Origin: Solibacillus merdavium
Lineage (GTDB): Bacteria; Bacillota; Bacilli; Bacillales_A; Planococcaceae
Direction: 5' to 3'
DNA length: 64,000 nt
Assembly: GCF_014836935.1 (NCBI RefSeq)
Contig: NZ_JACSPW010000001.1
Location: 62,001 to 126,000 of the forward strand
Part shown: positions 44,983-55,863 of the stretch, one piece after another
Numbering within the stretch: position 1 is the stretch's first letter
How the letters are laid out: every line of letters starts with the position of its first letter
Made by a program: the position numbers and the translations under genes
Notes under the pieces: model-generated
The model's database searches: none
Told to the model about the DNA's origin: nothing
The model's input: the letters and a program-made list of their open reading frames with translations, nothing else

Positions 44983-45789
44983 CTATAGTTTTAATCGGTC
45001 ATGCAAAAATTTTGCAATACCATCTTCATTATTGGATAACGTAATTTCGTTGGCGATATTTTTTAAATCATCAATTCCATTACTCATTGCTACACCAATT
45101 CCGGCATAATCAATCATTTCAAAATCATTGTCCTCGTCGCCAAATGCAATGATCCGCTCACGTGGAATACCCATTTCTTTTGAAATGAAGTCAATACCAA
45201 TTGCTTTACTTAACCCTTTATGCACAATTTCAATAATTGGGAAAGGTGCACCCCAGCGTCGATGCTCGATCAGCTCAGCGTGTACATCGTGCAAATGTTT
45301 GCGGATAATTGGCGTATTTACATCATCTGCCTGAATCAATAAACTCGTCGGATTTTCCTTTAATGTCCTTTTGAGATCACCCATTAAAATATTAGGACTA
45401 CCCATATTAAACATTTCGTGTACTTTTTCATCCTCACGATGGAGATATACATCGTCCATTACTTCGGCGATTAAATTATCATATTCATATTTATGGACTG
45501 ATTCAACAACATCGTGGACTACACTTAAATCCACAGGTGTATGGATTGTTTTCCACATTGGGTTTTTTGGGTGGTGAATAAGCGCCCCGTTAAAATTGAC
45601 AATTGGTGTCGTTAACTCCAATTCTTTATAATAGGGAAGACTAGCCCGGAAAGGACGTCCTGTCGCGATCATTACTTGATGCCCCGCTTGCTTTGCCTTA
45701 AATAATGTTTCCTTTGTAAGGGAGGAAATCTTCTTATCATCCGTCAATAATGTTCCGTCTAAATCCAATACTATTAAATGTTCGTTCAT
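44983..45789 (-). CDS. Cof-type HAD-superfamily phosphatase
   Basis: A 268-residue cytoplasmic phosphatase of the HAD IIB (Cof) type. Motif I is DLDGTLL (nucleophile Asp9, acid Asp11), motif II lies in MIATGRP, and motif IV is GDEDNDFEM, with a cap domain (about 85-190) between. Substrates of this family are sugar phosphates, flavin nucleotides or similar and cannot be predicted. AAAGGAGG precedes the ATG. It is divergent from yitV, with a 110-base shared promoter region. Confidence 0.88.
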   Translation of the reverse strand: MNEHLIVLDLDGTLLTDDKKISSLTKETLFKAKQAGHQVMIATGRPFRASLPYYKELELTTPIVNFNGALIHHPKNPMWKTIHTPVDLSVVHDVVESVHKYEYDNLIAEVMDDVYLHREDEKVHEMFNMGSPNILMGDLKRTLKENPTSLLIQADDVNTPIIRKHLHDVHAELIEHRRWGAPFPIIEIVHKGLSKAIGIDFISKEMGIPRERIIAFGDEDNDFEMIDYAGIGVAMSNGIDDLKNIANEITLSNNEDGIAKFLHDRLKL

Positions 45790-45899
45790 GAGAATAAGCC
45801 TCCTTTAGCATGGGTATTATTGTAACGTGAAAAATTAACATTCGTCAAAGTTTTGAAACAATCGCGGAGTTTTGATAAGGTAAGGACGAGGTGAAAAAA

Positions 45900-46655
45900 A
45901 TGATTGTAGAGCAAGAGTTATGGAAGTCGATTCCGTTATTGCATGTGTATGATGAAACGATGGACGAACATACACCCGTCGTTATTTTTTTACATGGGTT
46001 CTTAAGTGCTAAGGAACATAATCTTCATTATGCGTATCAGTTTGTGCAAAAAGGTATCCGAGTTATTCTACCTGATGCGATCATGCATGGAGAACGGTCA
46101 GATTATTTAACGGATGAACAGATGAATTATAACTTTTGGAAAATTGTCTTAAAGTCGATCGGAGAAGTACATACTCTTTATGAAGAAATGAAGCTGAAAA
46201 AATTGGCAGGCGGCAAAATTGGTATTGCCGGAACGTCAATGGGCGGCATTGTAACATCGGGCTGCTTAACTGTTTATCCATGGATTCAGGCTGCGGGTAT
46301 TTGCATGGGAACAACGAGCTACACGAAGGTCGCACTTCATCAAGTTGAGGAACTGAAGCAAAAAGGTGTTCAACTTCCGATATCTGATGAACAGCAAAGT
46401 GCTTTGTTCAATATGCTCGGCAAATATGATATGGAACAACATGGATCATTGTGGGCAAATAAACCAATAATATTTTGGCATGGTGAAAAAGATACGGTCG
46501 TTCCATTTAGTATGAGCAGACCTTTTTATGAACAACTTGAAAAAGAAGGAAAGGCAGCGAATATTCAATATATCGCAGAGCCAAAAGCAGGACATGCCGT
46601 TTCAAGAAATGGTATTTTACAAGTGACAGATTTCATTGCACAACGTTTGGCATAA
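45900..46655 (+). CDS. yitV: alpha/beta-hydrolase esterase, YitV-like
   Basis: A 251-residue alpha/beta hydrolase. FLHGFLSAKEHNLHYAYQ forms the oxyanion-hole region, the nucleophile is the Ser in GTSMGG (about 111-116), the acid is in WHGEKDTVVPF and the His in AGHAVS. It closely follows B. subtilis YitV, also next to yitW. ATG 45900 follows ACGAGGTGA; the GTG at 45891 lies within that site. Its physiological substrate is unknown. Confidence 0.88.
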   Translation: MIVEQELWKSIPLLHVYDETMDEHTPVVIFLHGFLSAKEHNLHYAYQFVQKGIRVILPDAIMHGERSDYLTDEQMNYNFWKIVLKSIGEVHTLYEEMKLKKLAGGKIGIAGTSMGGIVTSGCLTVYPWIQAAGICMGTTSYTKVALHQVEELKQKGVQLPISDEQQSALFNMLGKYDMEQHGSLWANKPIIFWHGEKDTVVPFSMSRPFYEQLEKEGKAANIQYIAEPKAGHAVSRNGILQVTDFIAQRLA

Positions 46656-46710
46656 AGCATTCGTTCTGCTATGATAGACGATAACACTATGTCGAAAGGG
46701 GAAACAAAAA

Positions 46711-47025
46711 ATGGCGATTGATCAAGATATGAAAGACAGCATGCTCGGAGCTTTAGAAAATGTAATCGACCCTGAGCTAGGCATCGATATTGTCAACTTA
46801 GGTTTAGTATATGAAGTGGATTTAACAGAAGAGGGCTTAGCGATTGTTACAATGACATTAACATCAATGGGTTGCCCGCTTGCACCAGTAATCGTGGATC
46901 AAGTAACAACAGCATTAAATGAATTACCGGAAGTAAAAGAGGTAAAAGTAGATATCGTATGGCAGCCGGCATGGTCTAAAGACAATATGTCACGCTACGC
47001 AAAAATGGCTTTAGGTATCCGTTAA
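46711..47025 (+). CDS. yitW: MIP18/DUF59-family iron-sulfur assembly factor YitW
   Basis: A 104-residue DUF59 (SufT/PaaD-like) protein. The family motif DPELGIDIVNLGLVY lies near 20-34, and the conserved Cys is in TSMGCPLAP (about 52-60). Such proteins help mature Fe-S enzymes. AAAGGGG precedes ATG 46711. It follows yitV by 55 bases, and a strong terminator follows. Confidence 0.92.
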   Translation: MAIDQDMKDSMLGALENVIDPELGIDIVNLGLVYEVDLTEEGLAIVTMTLTSMGCPLAPVIVDQVTTALNELPEVKEVKVDIVWQPAWSKDNMSRYAKMALGIR

Positions 47026-47036
47026 TAAAAAATATT

Positions 47037-47075
47037 AAATCGATTATTTTGCAGAAGCAAAATAATCGATTTTTA
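47037..47075 (+). terminator. Rho-independent terminator of yitVW
   Basis: AAATCGATTATTTTGC (47037-47052) pairs perfectly with GCAAAATAATCGATTT (47057-47072) around a four-base loop, followed by a T-rich tail. The next 230 bases hold nothing I can name. Confidence 0.9.
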
Positions 47076-47308
47076 TTTTAGATAAATATCACGGTCTAAG
47101 TCATAGAGTCGTAAAGGATTTTTTATGTTTTCCAGTTGAATCCAGTTTAAATATGCGGTTAACATCAAATAATTATTAGTGAAATGCTTTTCTAAAATAT
47201 TAAGGATAAAGTTCTATTTGTTCCACATATACTAATGATTATTTCTTTTTACTTTATTTATCGTATATTCAAAAATATAATACCGTACCTAAAAGGGAGT
47301 GTAAAAAT

Positions 47309-47360
47309 TTGTGAGTTGACTAATTTTGACCTATAATAAAATTAGTCAGTAAAGGTCAAA
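47309..47360 (+). promoter_or_regulatory. clpB promoter with two opposed CtsR boxes
   Basis: TTGTGA (47309-47314) and TATAAT (47332-47337) are 17 bases apart. The spacer is filled by a CtsR box on the minus strand (GGTCAAA-ATT-AGTCAAC, 47315-47331). A second box in the plus orientation (AGTCAGT-AAA-GGTCAAA, 47344-47360) follows the -10. Each matches the direct-repeat heptad consensus RGTCAAA-N3-RGTCAAA with one or two differences. CtsR represses class III heat-shock genes in Firmicutes. Confidence 0.85.
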
Positions 47361-47380
47361 CTATTTGGAGGGTGCAATAT

Positions 47381-49504
47381 ATGCAATTTAACCAAACACA
47401 AGACAATCGACCACCTTTAGAACAATTTGGTCGTAATTTAATTGAACAAGTAAAGAATGGCAAGATGGACCCGGTTATTGGACGTGATGAGGAAATTCGC
47501 AATGTCATCCGAATCTTATCGCGTAAAACAAAAAACAACCCTGTATTGATTGGCGAACCAGGTGTTGGTAAAACGGCTATTGTGGAAGGATTGGCTCAAC
47601 GCATCGTTCGACAGGATGTGCCGGAAGGATTAAAGGATGCACAGTTATATGAGCTAGACATGAGTGCACTCATCGCCGGCGCTTCTTACCGTGGTCAATT
47701 TGAAGAGCGTTTGAAATCCGTATTAAAGCAAGTGAAAGATTCAGAAGGAAGTATCATTTTATTTATTGATGAAATTCATACAATTGTAGGTGCTGGGAAA
47801 TCAGATGGAGCCATGGACGCAGGAAATATGCTCAAACCAATGCTTGCGCGCGGGGAGCTGCATTGTATCGGTGCGACGACATTGGATGAATATCGTATGT
47901 ATATTGAAAAGGATCCGGCTTTGGAACGTCGATTCCAGCAAGTTTTAGTACGTGAGCCTTCCATTGAGGACACGGTGTCCATTCTACGTGGGATTAAAGA
48001 CCGCTTTGAAGAGCATCACCGCGGAGTTCGTATTCATGATCGTGCCATTATTGCAGCGGCCCAGTTAGCGAATCGCTATATTACAGACCGTTTTTTACCT
48101 GATAAAGCAATAGATTTAGTTGATGAGGCATGTGCAATGATTCGGATTGAAATTGACTCAATGCCGCAGGAACTCGATCAATTAACACGCCGTCTCACTC
48201 AGCTTAAAATTGAACAACAAGCATTGAAGAAAGAGAAGGACGATGCAAGTAAGAAACGACTGGATATCCTTACGAATGAAATCGATACTTTGGAAGCTTC
48301 CATGAAATCAATGAAAGAGCAATGGGAGCTTGAGAAAAACGGTTTGCAAATTGTACGCGATAAAAAAGACAAATTGAAAAAATATGAAGCAGAGCGGGAT
48401 CAATTATTCGTGTCTGGCAATAATTTAGCGCGGGCAAGTGAACTGCAGTATAGTATAATTCCTCAACTTGAAAAAGAACTTGGTGAAATGGAAAAACAGC
48501 TAAAAGATTCGGAAGGCAATCGTATGCTGCGTGAAGAAGTAACAGAAGACGAAATCGCAAAAATTATATCTCGCTGGACAGGTATTCCAGTTACGAAGCT
48601 TGTCGAAGGGGAACGTGAAAAGTTATTGCGTTTAAAAGATACATTACATGAACGTGTTGTTGGACAGGATGATGCGGTCACATACGTAGCAGAGGCAGTG
48701 TGGCGTGCCCGTTCAGGCATTAAGGATCCTAATAAGCCAATTGGAAGCTTCCTGTTCCTAGGTCCAACAGGTGTCGGTAAAACGGAGTTGGCAAAAGCAC
48801 TAGCTGAGCAATTATTTGATTCAGAAGATCACTTCATCCGCATCGATATGAGTGAATACATGGAGAAGCATTCTGTATCTCGACTTGTCGGAGCACCACC
48901 TGGTTATATCGGTTATGAGGAAGGTGGGCAATTAACAGAAGCAGTACGTCGTAATCCATACTCGGTTGTACTTTTAGATGAAATTGAAAAGGCTCATCCG
49001 GATGTAGCGAATATTTTACTGCAATTGTTGGATGATGGTCGAATTACCGATAGCCAAGGCCGAGTGGTAAACTTTACGAATACGGTTGTTATTTTAACGT
49101 CTAATATTGGGTCGCAATTTTTACTTGAGGCGTCTGATGATTCAGAGAAGCTTGTACAGACGGCTTTGCGTCAGCACTTTAAGCCGGAGTTATTAAATCG
49201 AATGGATGATATTATCATTTTCCATGCATTGTCGGAAGAACACTTCCATGCAATTGCTTGGAAATATGTTAAGCAGCTACAGGAAAGAGTTGGAGAACAG
49301 GAAATTACGTTGCATGTACGTAAGGATGTAGTGGATTGGATCGTAGAACATGGTATTGATCCCCAATATGGTGCACGTCCATTGAAACGTTTCGTACAGC
49401 GCCATCTGGAAACACTTGTTGCGCGGGAGTTATTAAAAGGAGTAGTAACAGCGGGTGGTGTGCTGGAAATTACGCTAGAAAATGATGAACTGGTGATTTC
49501 CTAG
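47381..49504 (+). CDS. clpB: ClpB-type protein disaggregase lacking the N-terminal domain
   Basis: A 707-residue Hsp100. Two AAA+ domains are intact: Walker A GEPGVGKT (58-65) and GPTGVGKT (461-468), with Walker B and arginine fingers. Between them lies a ClpB-length coiled M domain (about 275-395; [19 protein letters not shown] is ClpB-specific), which in ClpB contacts DnaK. I see no ClpP-binding loop, so it should refold and not degrade. The Clp_N repeat domain is missing: the protein starts at the linker (LEQFGRNL), and GGAGGG, a promoter and CtsR boxes directly precede ATG 47381, so this is the native start. Confidence 0.92.
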   Translation: MQFNQTQDNRPPLEQFGRNLIEQVKNGKMDPVIGRDEEIRNVIRILSRKTKNNPVLIGEPGVGKTAIVEGLAQRIVRQDVPEGLKDAQLYELDMSALIAGASYRGQFEERLKSVLKQVKDSEGSIILFIDEIHTIVGAGKSDGAMDAGNMLKPMLARGELHCIGATTLDEYRMYIEKDPALERRFQQVLVREPSIEDTVSILRGIKDRFEEHHRGVRIHDRAIIAAAQLANRYITDRFLPDKAIDLVDEACAMIRIEIDSMPQELDQLTRRLTQLKIEQQALKKEKDDASKKRLDILTNEIDTLEASMKSMKEQWELEKNGLQIVRDKKDKLKKYEAERDQLFVSGNNLARASELQYSIIPQLEKELGEMEKQLKDSEGNRMLREEVTEDEIAKIISRWTGIPVTKLVEGEREKLLRLKDTLHERVVGQDDAVTYVAEAVWRARSGIKDPNKPIGSFLFLGPTGVGKTELAKALAEQLFDSEDHFIRIDMSEYMEKHSVSRLVGAPPGYIGYEEGGQLTEAVRRNPYSVVLLDEIEKAHPDVANILLQLLDDGRITDSQGRVVNFTNTVVILTSNIGSQFLLEASDDSEKLVQTALRQHFKPELLNRMDDIIIFHALSEEHFHAIAWKYVKQLQERVGEQEITLHVRKDVVDWIVEHGIDPQYGARPLKRFVQRHLETLVARELLKGVVTAGGVLEITLENDELVIS

Positions 49505-49566
49505 AAGTAGAAGGTGCAAAAAATGGAGTTTTTCTAATATAAATCTGCAATACGAAATTAAATTAA

Positions 49567-49611
49567 ATGACAAGGGGCTGTCCAGTTTTATACCGGACAG
49601 CCCCTTGTCAT
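49567..49611. terminator. terminator between convergent clpB and yjzD
   Basis: ATGACAAGGGGCTGTCC (49567-49583) pairs perfectly with GGACAGCCCCTTGTCAT (49595-49611). T-runs are weak on both sides, but the 17-base stem lies exactly between two convergent genes. Confidence 0.75.
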
Positions 49612-49614
49612 CTA

Positions 49615-49812
49615 TTAATGTTGCTCTGCTTCTATTTCTGGAGTTGATTCGTTTGGAATGATTGCAGCGATAATAATAACTAAAACGCTGAATACTAAAG
49701 ATACGATTACGCCATTCATGAAATTAAAGTTTACACCTAATACAGAACTTACTACATAGTTTGTCATTGTTACTAATAGGAATGACCAAAAGAAAGTAAT
49801 AATATATTGCAT
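49615..49812 (-). CDS. yjzD: DUF2929 membrane protein, YjzD-like
   Basis: A 65-residue protein with two membrane segments (about 3-25 and 31-52) and an acidic tail. The start ITFFWSFLLVTMTNYVV fits DUF2929, whose B. subtilis member yjzD lies next to fabH (as here, divergent). GAGGTGA lies five bases before ATG 49812; the GTG at 49821 is inside that site. Function unknown. Confidence 0.8.
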   Translation of the reverse strand: MQYIITFFWSFLLVTMTNYVVSSVLGVNFNFMNGVIVSLVFSVLVIIIAAIIPNESTPEIEAEQH

Positions 49813-49984
49813 CAATTTCACCTCATTGAACTTATTTATATCGTTATTTTGAAATTACATCTTCAATATCATACCACAAGCCTTCATGAAAATAAAAGGG
49901 GGAAAACAACTTTTCGCTAAGATGTCATAAAGTGAAAATTCAACACCATAAAAACATGTCAATTGTGTTTTCCATAAATTTTAA

Positions 49985-50031
49985 TTGTTTTCAAAATAAT
50001 TATACTTTATAATTAGTACCAGATACTAATA
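49985..50031 (+). promoter_or_regulatory. fabH promoter with FapR operator
   Basis: TTGTTT (49985-49990) and TATAAT (50008-50013) are 17 bases apart. ATTAGTACCAGATACTAAT (50012-50030) matches the FapR palindrome ATTAGTACC-N-GGTACTAAT closely and overlaps the -10. FapR represses fatty-acid synthesis genes and is released by malonyl-CoA. Confidence 0.88.
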
Positions 50032-50102
50032 TTTAGTGATTATTTAATGTTATTCAGCAGAAGATTTGGGTTGGAGATGTTTGAAAACAAGGGGGATAAT
50101 AT

Positions 50103-51038
50103 ATGAATGCTGGTATAGTTGGCATAGGCAAGTACATTCCGGAGAAAGCTTTATCGAATTCGGAAATAGAACAAATTTTAGATACATCGGATGAATGGAT
50201 TCGTTCTCGGACTGGTATTGGAAATCGATATATCGCAGAGAATGAGGAAACATCGGATTTAGCTTATAAAGCTGCACAACAAGCTATTCAAAATGCCGGT
50301 ATTACAGCTGAAGAAGTGGGATTAATCATTGTTGCAACAGTTACACAAGATCAAAACTTTCCAAGTGTAGCCTGCCAAATACAAGAACGTCTTGGCATCT
50401 CGGGTTGTGGTGCAATGGACATTTCCGCTGCATGTTCTGGCTTTATTTATGGGACGGCTATAGCAAAACAATTTATTGAGAGTAATAGTTATGAATATAT
50501 ATTAGTAGTAGGTGTTGAAAAATTATCTAAAATAACCGATTGGAATGACCGCAACACCGCTGTTTTATTTGGTGATGGCGCAAGTGCAGCAGTAATTGGA
50601 AAAGTTTCTGAAGGCCGTGGCATATTGGCATTTGAACTTGGTGCTGATGGGACAGGCGGAAAACATTTGTATTTAAATCCTGAAAACCACATTTCGATGA
50701 ATGGTCGTGAAGTATTTAAGTTTGCGGTTCGTCAAATGGGTGAATCTGCAATCAGTGTACTGGAAAAGGCTGGATTAACAAAGGGAGATGTGGATTATTT
50801 AGTACCGCACCAGGCGAATATCCGCATTATGGAAGCTGCTAGAGAGCGTCTAGGGCTACCGGAAGAAAAAATGTCGAAAACGATTCATAAGTACGGCAAT
50901 ACATCGGCTGCATCTATTGGTATCTCAATTGTCGATGATTTAGCTGAGGGGAAAATTAAAGATGATGATATCGTAGTTTTAGTTGGATTCGGTGGAGGGC
51001 TTACTTGGGGAGCACTCGCGTTAAAATGGGGAAAATAA
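50103..51038 (+). CDS. fabH: beta-ketoacyl-ACP synthase III (FabH)
   Basis: FabH starts fatty acid synthesis by condensing an acyl-CoA primer with malonyl-ACP. The 311-residue thiolase-fold protein has the full triad: Cys111 in SAACSGF, His236 in VPHQANIRI and Asn266 in YGNTSAAS. Branched-chain primers are usual in Bacillales, but specificity is not visible here. ATG 50103 follows GGGGGAT. It sits under a FapR operator and is followed by fabF 22 bases later. Confidence 0.97.
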   Translation: MNAGIVGIGKYIPEKALSNSEIEQILDTSDEWIRSRTGIGNRYIAENEETSDLAYKAAQQAIQNAGITAEEVGLIIVATVTQDQNFPSVACQIQERLGISGCGAMDISAACSGFIYGTAIAKQFIESNSYEYILVVGVEKLSKITDWNDRNTAVLFGDGASAAVIGKVSEGRGILAFELGADGTGGKHLYLNPENHISMNGREVFKFAVRQMGESAISVLEKAGLTKGDVDYLVPHQANIRIMEAARERLGLPEEKMSKTIHKYGNTSAASIGISIVDDLAEGKIKDDDIVVLVGFGGGLTWGALALKWGK

Positions 51039-51060
51039 CGAAAGAGAAGGGTGTTAAATA

Positions 51061-52305
51061 ATGGAGAAAAGAAGAGTTGTTGTAACAGGAATCGGAGCAG
51101 TAACGCCAGTAGGAAACAATGCAGAGCAATCATGGGAAAATGTAGTAGCGGGTAAATCTGGAATCGGACCACTAACGCGAGTGGATACAAGTAAATTTAC
51201 GGTGTCTGTAGCAGCGGAAGTGAAAGATTTTAATATAGAAGATTACATTGAGAAAAAAGAAGCACGTAAAATGGATCGCTTTACTCATTATGCTCTAGCT
51301 GCTTCAATGATGGCCGCAAAAGATGCAAACCTTACGATTACAGAAGAAATGGCACCTCGTGTAGGTGTATGGATTGGCTCTGGAATAGGTGGAATGGAAA
51401 CGCATGAACAACAATTTTTGACTTTCCAAGAGCGCGGTGTTCGCCGTGTAAGTCCATTTTTCGTACCAATGATGATTCCGGATATGGCTTCTGGCCAAGT
51501 ATCCATTTATTTAGGAGCAAAGGGAGTCAACTCATGCTCCGTAACGGCCTGTGCTTCAGGAACGAATTCAATAGGAGATGCTTTCAAAGTAATTGAACGT
51601 GGTGATGCGGATGTAATGATTACAGGAGGAACAGAAGCGCCTATCGTAACAATGGCGGTTGCGGGCTTTAGTGCAAACACTGCATTATCATTAAATCCCG
51701 ATATTACGACAGCATCTCGTCCATTTGATAAAAATCGTGATGGATTCGTTATTGGTGAAGGGGCAGGGATTTTAATTTTGGAAGAATATGAACATGCAAA
51801 AGCTCGTGGTGCGAAAATTTATGGAGAAGTAGTTGGCTACGGTTCAACTGGAGATGCCCATCATATTACAGCGCCAGCTCCAAATGGTGAAGGTGCTGCA
51901 CGTGCAATGAAAATGGCGTTAGATGATGCGAATGTCTCTCCAGAGCAAGTAGGATATATTAATGCACACGGTACGAGTACGCCGTACAACGACTTATTTG
52001 AGACACAAGCGGTTAAAACAGTATTTGGCGAGCATGCATACAAGCTGGCAATGAGCTCGACAAAAAGTATGACTGGTCATTTATTAGGAGCAGCGGGTGG
52101 TATTGAAGCAATATTTACAGTACTTGCCCTAAAAGAGGGGATTTTACCACCGACGATGAATTTACAGGATCCTGATCCGGAGTGTGACTTGGATTATGTT
52201 GCAAATGCAGCACGAAAAGCGGATGTAGAATATGGATTAAGCAATTCATTAGGCTTTGGTGGGCATAACGCTTGTTTATTGTTTAAGAAATACACAGAAC
52301 AATAG
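51061..52305 (+). CDS. fabF: beta-ketoacyl-ACP synthase II (FabF)
   Basis: FabF elongates acyl-ACP by condensation with malonyl-ACP. The 414-residue protein has the Cys-His-His triad: Cys164 in TACASGT, His303 in NAHGTSTP and His340 in TGHLLGAAG, plus the [10 protein letters not shown] glycine-rich end. GAAGGGTG precedes ATG 51061. It forms an operon with fabH, closed by a terminator. Confidence 0.97.
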   Translation: MEKRRVVVTGIGAVTPVGNNAEQSWENVVAGKSGIGPLTRVDTSKFTVSVAAEVKDFNIEDYIEKKEARKMDRFTHYALAASMMAAKDANLTITEEMAPRVGVWIGSGIGGMETHEQQFLTFQERGVRRVSPFFVPMMIPDMASGQVSIYLGAKGVNSCSVTACASGTNSIGDAFKVIERGDADVMITGGTEAPIVTMAVAGFSANTALSLNPDITTASRPFDKNRDGFVIGEGAGILILEEYEHAKARGAKIYGEVVGYGSTGDAHHITAPAPNGEGAARAMKMALDDANVSPEQVGYINAHGTSTPYNDLFETQAVKTVFGEHAYKLAMSSTKSMTGHLLGAAGGIEAIFTVLALKEGILPPTMNLQDPDPECDLDYVANAARKADVEYGLSNSLGFGGHNACLLFKKYTEQ

Positions 52306-52312
52306 GATATAA

Positions 52313-52349
52313 AAAACGAACGGACGAATTCTATCGTCCGTTCGTTTTT
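52313..52349 (+). terminator. Rho-independent terminator of fabHF
   Basis: AAAACGAACGGACGA (52313-52327) pairs perfectly with TCGTCCGTTCGTTTT (52334-52348), ending in T. Confidence 0.9.
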
Positions 52350-52375
52350 CGTATAGTTGTACAAAGGATGGTGTT

Positions 52376-53870
<1,495 letters not shown>

Positions 53871-53906
53871 AAAGTGATTATAACGCAAATATCGAAAAGA
53901 AAGCAA

Positions 53907-54324
53907 TTGTTTTATTTGAAAGAAATAGGAATAAAAATGCATTGTAGTGGAAATAGTAGTAAAATAACAAGCTGATTATTTGAAACAACAATTCTTCGCT
54001 TAGTTTGTTTCTCAATTATATTTGAATAAATGAGAAAAAACATTCGGCCTATTAAGTTTAAGTCTATTAGCATCGGGGTACAAAAATGGTGTAGCACAAA
54101 AATAAAGAAAGTGCGCTTAATAGAGAAAAATATGTAATAAAAATTATTACGGTAGTTGAATTATTTGTTGACAATGTGTATTCAAACAAGGCGTATTCAT
54201 GTATAATAGGAACAGAATCTTAAATTAAATTAATTCTAAACTAAGTATTATATATTTACGCTTCTATATGAAATGAAGCAGCATATATCAGTTGAATTGA
54301 AATCAATTAGAGAGGAGTGAGACA
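53907..54324. other. intergenic region between divergent trpS and spx
   Basis: About 420 AT-rich bases hold no credible gene. Promoter-like pieces for spx include TTGACA near 54169 and TATAAT near 54209, not at proper mutual spacing, so more than one start is possible. In B. subtilis spx is read from several promoters, including ECF ones; no clear ECF match was found here. Confidence 0.4.
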
Positions 54325-54723
54325 ATGTTAGTAACATTATTTACTTCACCAAGTTGTACTTCATGTCGAAAAGCAAAAGCATGGTTAGAGGAACATGATA
54401 TCCCATATACAGAGCGCAATATTTTTTCGGAGCCACTTACAATTAGTGAAATTAAAGAAATTTTACGAATGACAGAAGATGGTACAGATGAAATTATTTC
54501 AACGCGATCTAAAATTTTCCAAAAATTAAATGTAGATGTTGAAACATTGCCATTGCAAAGATTATACGAACTAATACAGGAGTATCCAGGTCTTCTGCGT
54601 CGACCGATTATTTTGGACGAAAAACGTTTGCAAGTCGGCTATAATGAAGATGAAATCCGTCGATTCCTGCCTCGTAAAGTACGTGCTTACCAGCTGCAGG
54701 AAGCACAACGCATGGTTAACTAA
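54325..54723 (+). CDS. spx: redox-responsive transcription regulator Spx
   Basis: Spx binds the alpha C-terminal domain of RNA polymerase and switches transcription to thiol-stress genes. The 132-residue ArsC-like protein keeps the redox switch CTSC (Cys11, Cys14), the RSKIFQKLN segment and the LLRRPI motif (Arg92, Arg93) needed for activity. It is nearly identical in layout to B. subtilis Spx, with one extra N-terminal residue. Its proteolytic adapter SpxH is encoded 5 kb downstream. GAGAGGAG precedes ATG 54325. A terminator follows. Confidence 0.97.
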   Translation: MLVTLFTSPSCTSCRKAKAWLEEHDIPYTERNIFSEPLTISEIKEILRMTEDGTDEIISTRSKIFQKLNVDVETLPLQRLYELIQEYPGLLRRPIILDEKRLQVGYNEDEIRRFLPRKVRAYQLQEAQRMVN

Positions 54724-54738
54724 ATAAAAGACACTCAT

Positions 54739-54782
54739 GATGCTACGGTTGCCTAGGGTGCAATTGTGGCATCTTTTTTTTT
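54739..54782 (+). terminator. Rho-independent terminator of spx
   Basis: GATGCTACGGTTGC (54739-54752) pairs over 14 positions, three of them G-U, with GCAATTGTGGCATC (54760-54773), followed by a run of T. Confidence 0.88.
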
Positions 54783-55039
54783 ATTTTCGAACATATTAAT
54801 AGTGATTCTTTAATACTTGATTTAAAATGATGCGTGCAATACAATTTCAATTATTCAAATAATTTATGCTGAATAATGTTTTTTCTTTTCATTTTTATCC
54901 AAACCATCATACAATAGAATTATAGATACTTCCCATTTATTAAAAGTATCTTAGTTCCGATGCAATAGAGCGTAATATTGTAGCATTTTGGAATATAATT
55001 GACGTTCTATACAATGACTGTGAAGGGAGTTGAGGTCTA

Positions 55040-55693
55040 ATGGACATCGAACGCATTAATGAAAATACGTTAAAACTATTTATTACGTATAGTGATATCG
55101 AAGACCGTGGTTATACGCGTGAAGAAATTTGGTACAATCGCGCTAAGGGAGAAGAGCTCTTTTGGGATATCATTGGCGAAGTAAATACAGATGATTATTT
55201 CGACTTGGATGGTCCGATTTGGATTCATATTAATGCTTCTGAAAGTGGGTTAGAAGTCGTTGTAACGCGTGCATCTGTAGGGAATGATTCCGAAACTTCA
55301 TCGATGGTTGGTACTTTTGAAGACGACCTTCATATAGCAGATCAATTAAACGAAATGGAAGAATCGATTTTCAATGCAATTGGTAAGGCAGCCAAAGATG
55401 AAGAGCAAACGCTTGAAAATGCACGATTCCGATTTAAAGATATTGATGAGCTAGTGCCTCTTGCAAAACGCGCAGCCCCGTTGGGAATTAAGTCTGTGCT
55501 GTATAAATGGGAGGACTACTACTATTTATATGTAGAGTTAGAAAACCTGGAAATCCAAGAAGCGAAAAATGTCGTTGCATTATGCAGTGAATATTTATCC
55601 GCTTCCAAAGTAACGGGTCACCGTCTGGACGAATACGCGGAGACAATCATTCCAGAAGACTGCTTTGAAACAATTATCACATATTTTGAATAA
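55040..55693 (+). CDS. mecA: ClpC adapter protein MecA
   Basis: MecA recruits substrates such as ComK to ClpC-ClpP and also activates ClpC. The 217-residue protein has the target-binding N-domain (MDIERINENTLKLFITYSDI, 1-80), an acidic linker, and the ClpC-binding C-domain (about 120-217). It links functionally to the ComK-family genes in this window. GAAGGGAG precedes ATG 55040. It is followed by its terminator and then coiA, as in B. subtilis. Confidence 0.96.
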   Translation: MDIERINENTLKLFITYSDIEDRGYTREEIWYNRAKGEELFWDIIGEVNTDDYFDLDGPIWIHINASESGLEVVVTRASVGNDSETSSMVGTFEDDLHIADQLNEMEESIFNAIGKAAKDEEQTLENARFRFKDIDELVPLAKRAAPLGIKSVLYKWEDYYYLYVELENLEIQEAKNVVALCSEYLSASKVTGHRLDEYAETIIPEDCFETIITYFE

Positions 55694-55707
55694 TCAAGCA
55701 GTAGTTG

Positions 55708-55739
55708 AAGCCACCTGAAATTCCGAGGTGGCTTTTTTG
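55708..55739 (+). terminator. Rho-independent terminator of mecA
   Basis: AAGCCACCT (55708-55716) pairs perfectly with AGGTGGCTT (55726-55734), followed by T to 55739. Confidence 0.9.
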
Positions 55740-55863
55740 TTTTGAAAGGGGTGCTTGCTTCTTAATGAAACTTATTGAAAATATCACTTTCCCACTAGTT
55801 ACTAATTGTAAGTTGAAAGCTTTTATTCATTTGCTTACGATAGATAAAAAGGAGTGAAAGGTA

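Noticed and set aside
47381-49504. ClpE or ClpC identity for the Hsp100
   Set aside because: There is no N-terminal zinc finger (ClpE), and the long ClpB-type M domain with LARASELQY is present; the ClpP-docking loop is not seen.
53912-54097. Minus-strand 61-codon frame upstream of the T-box
   Set aside because: It lies in the promoter region, has no ribosome site and has low-complexity composition.
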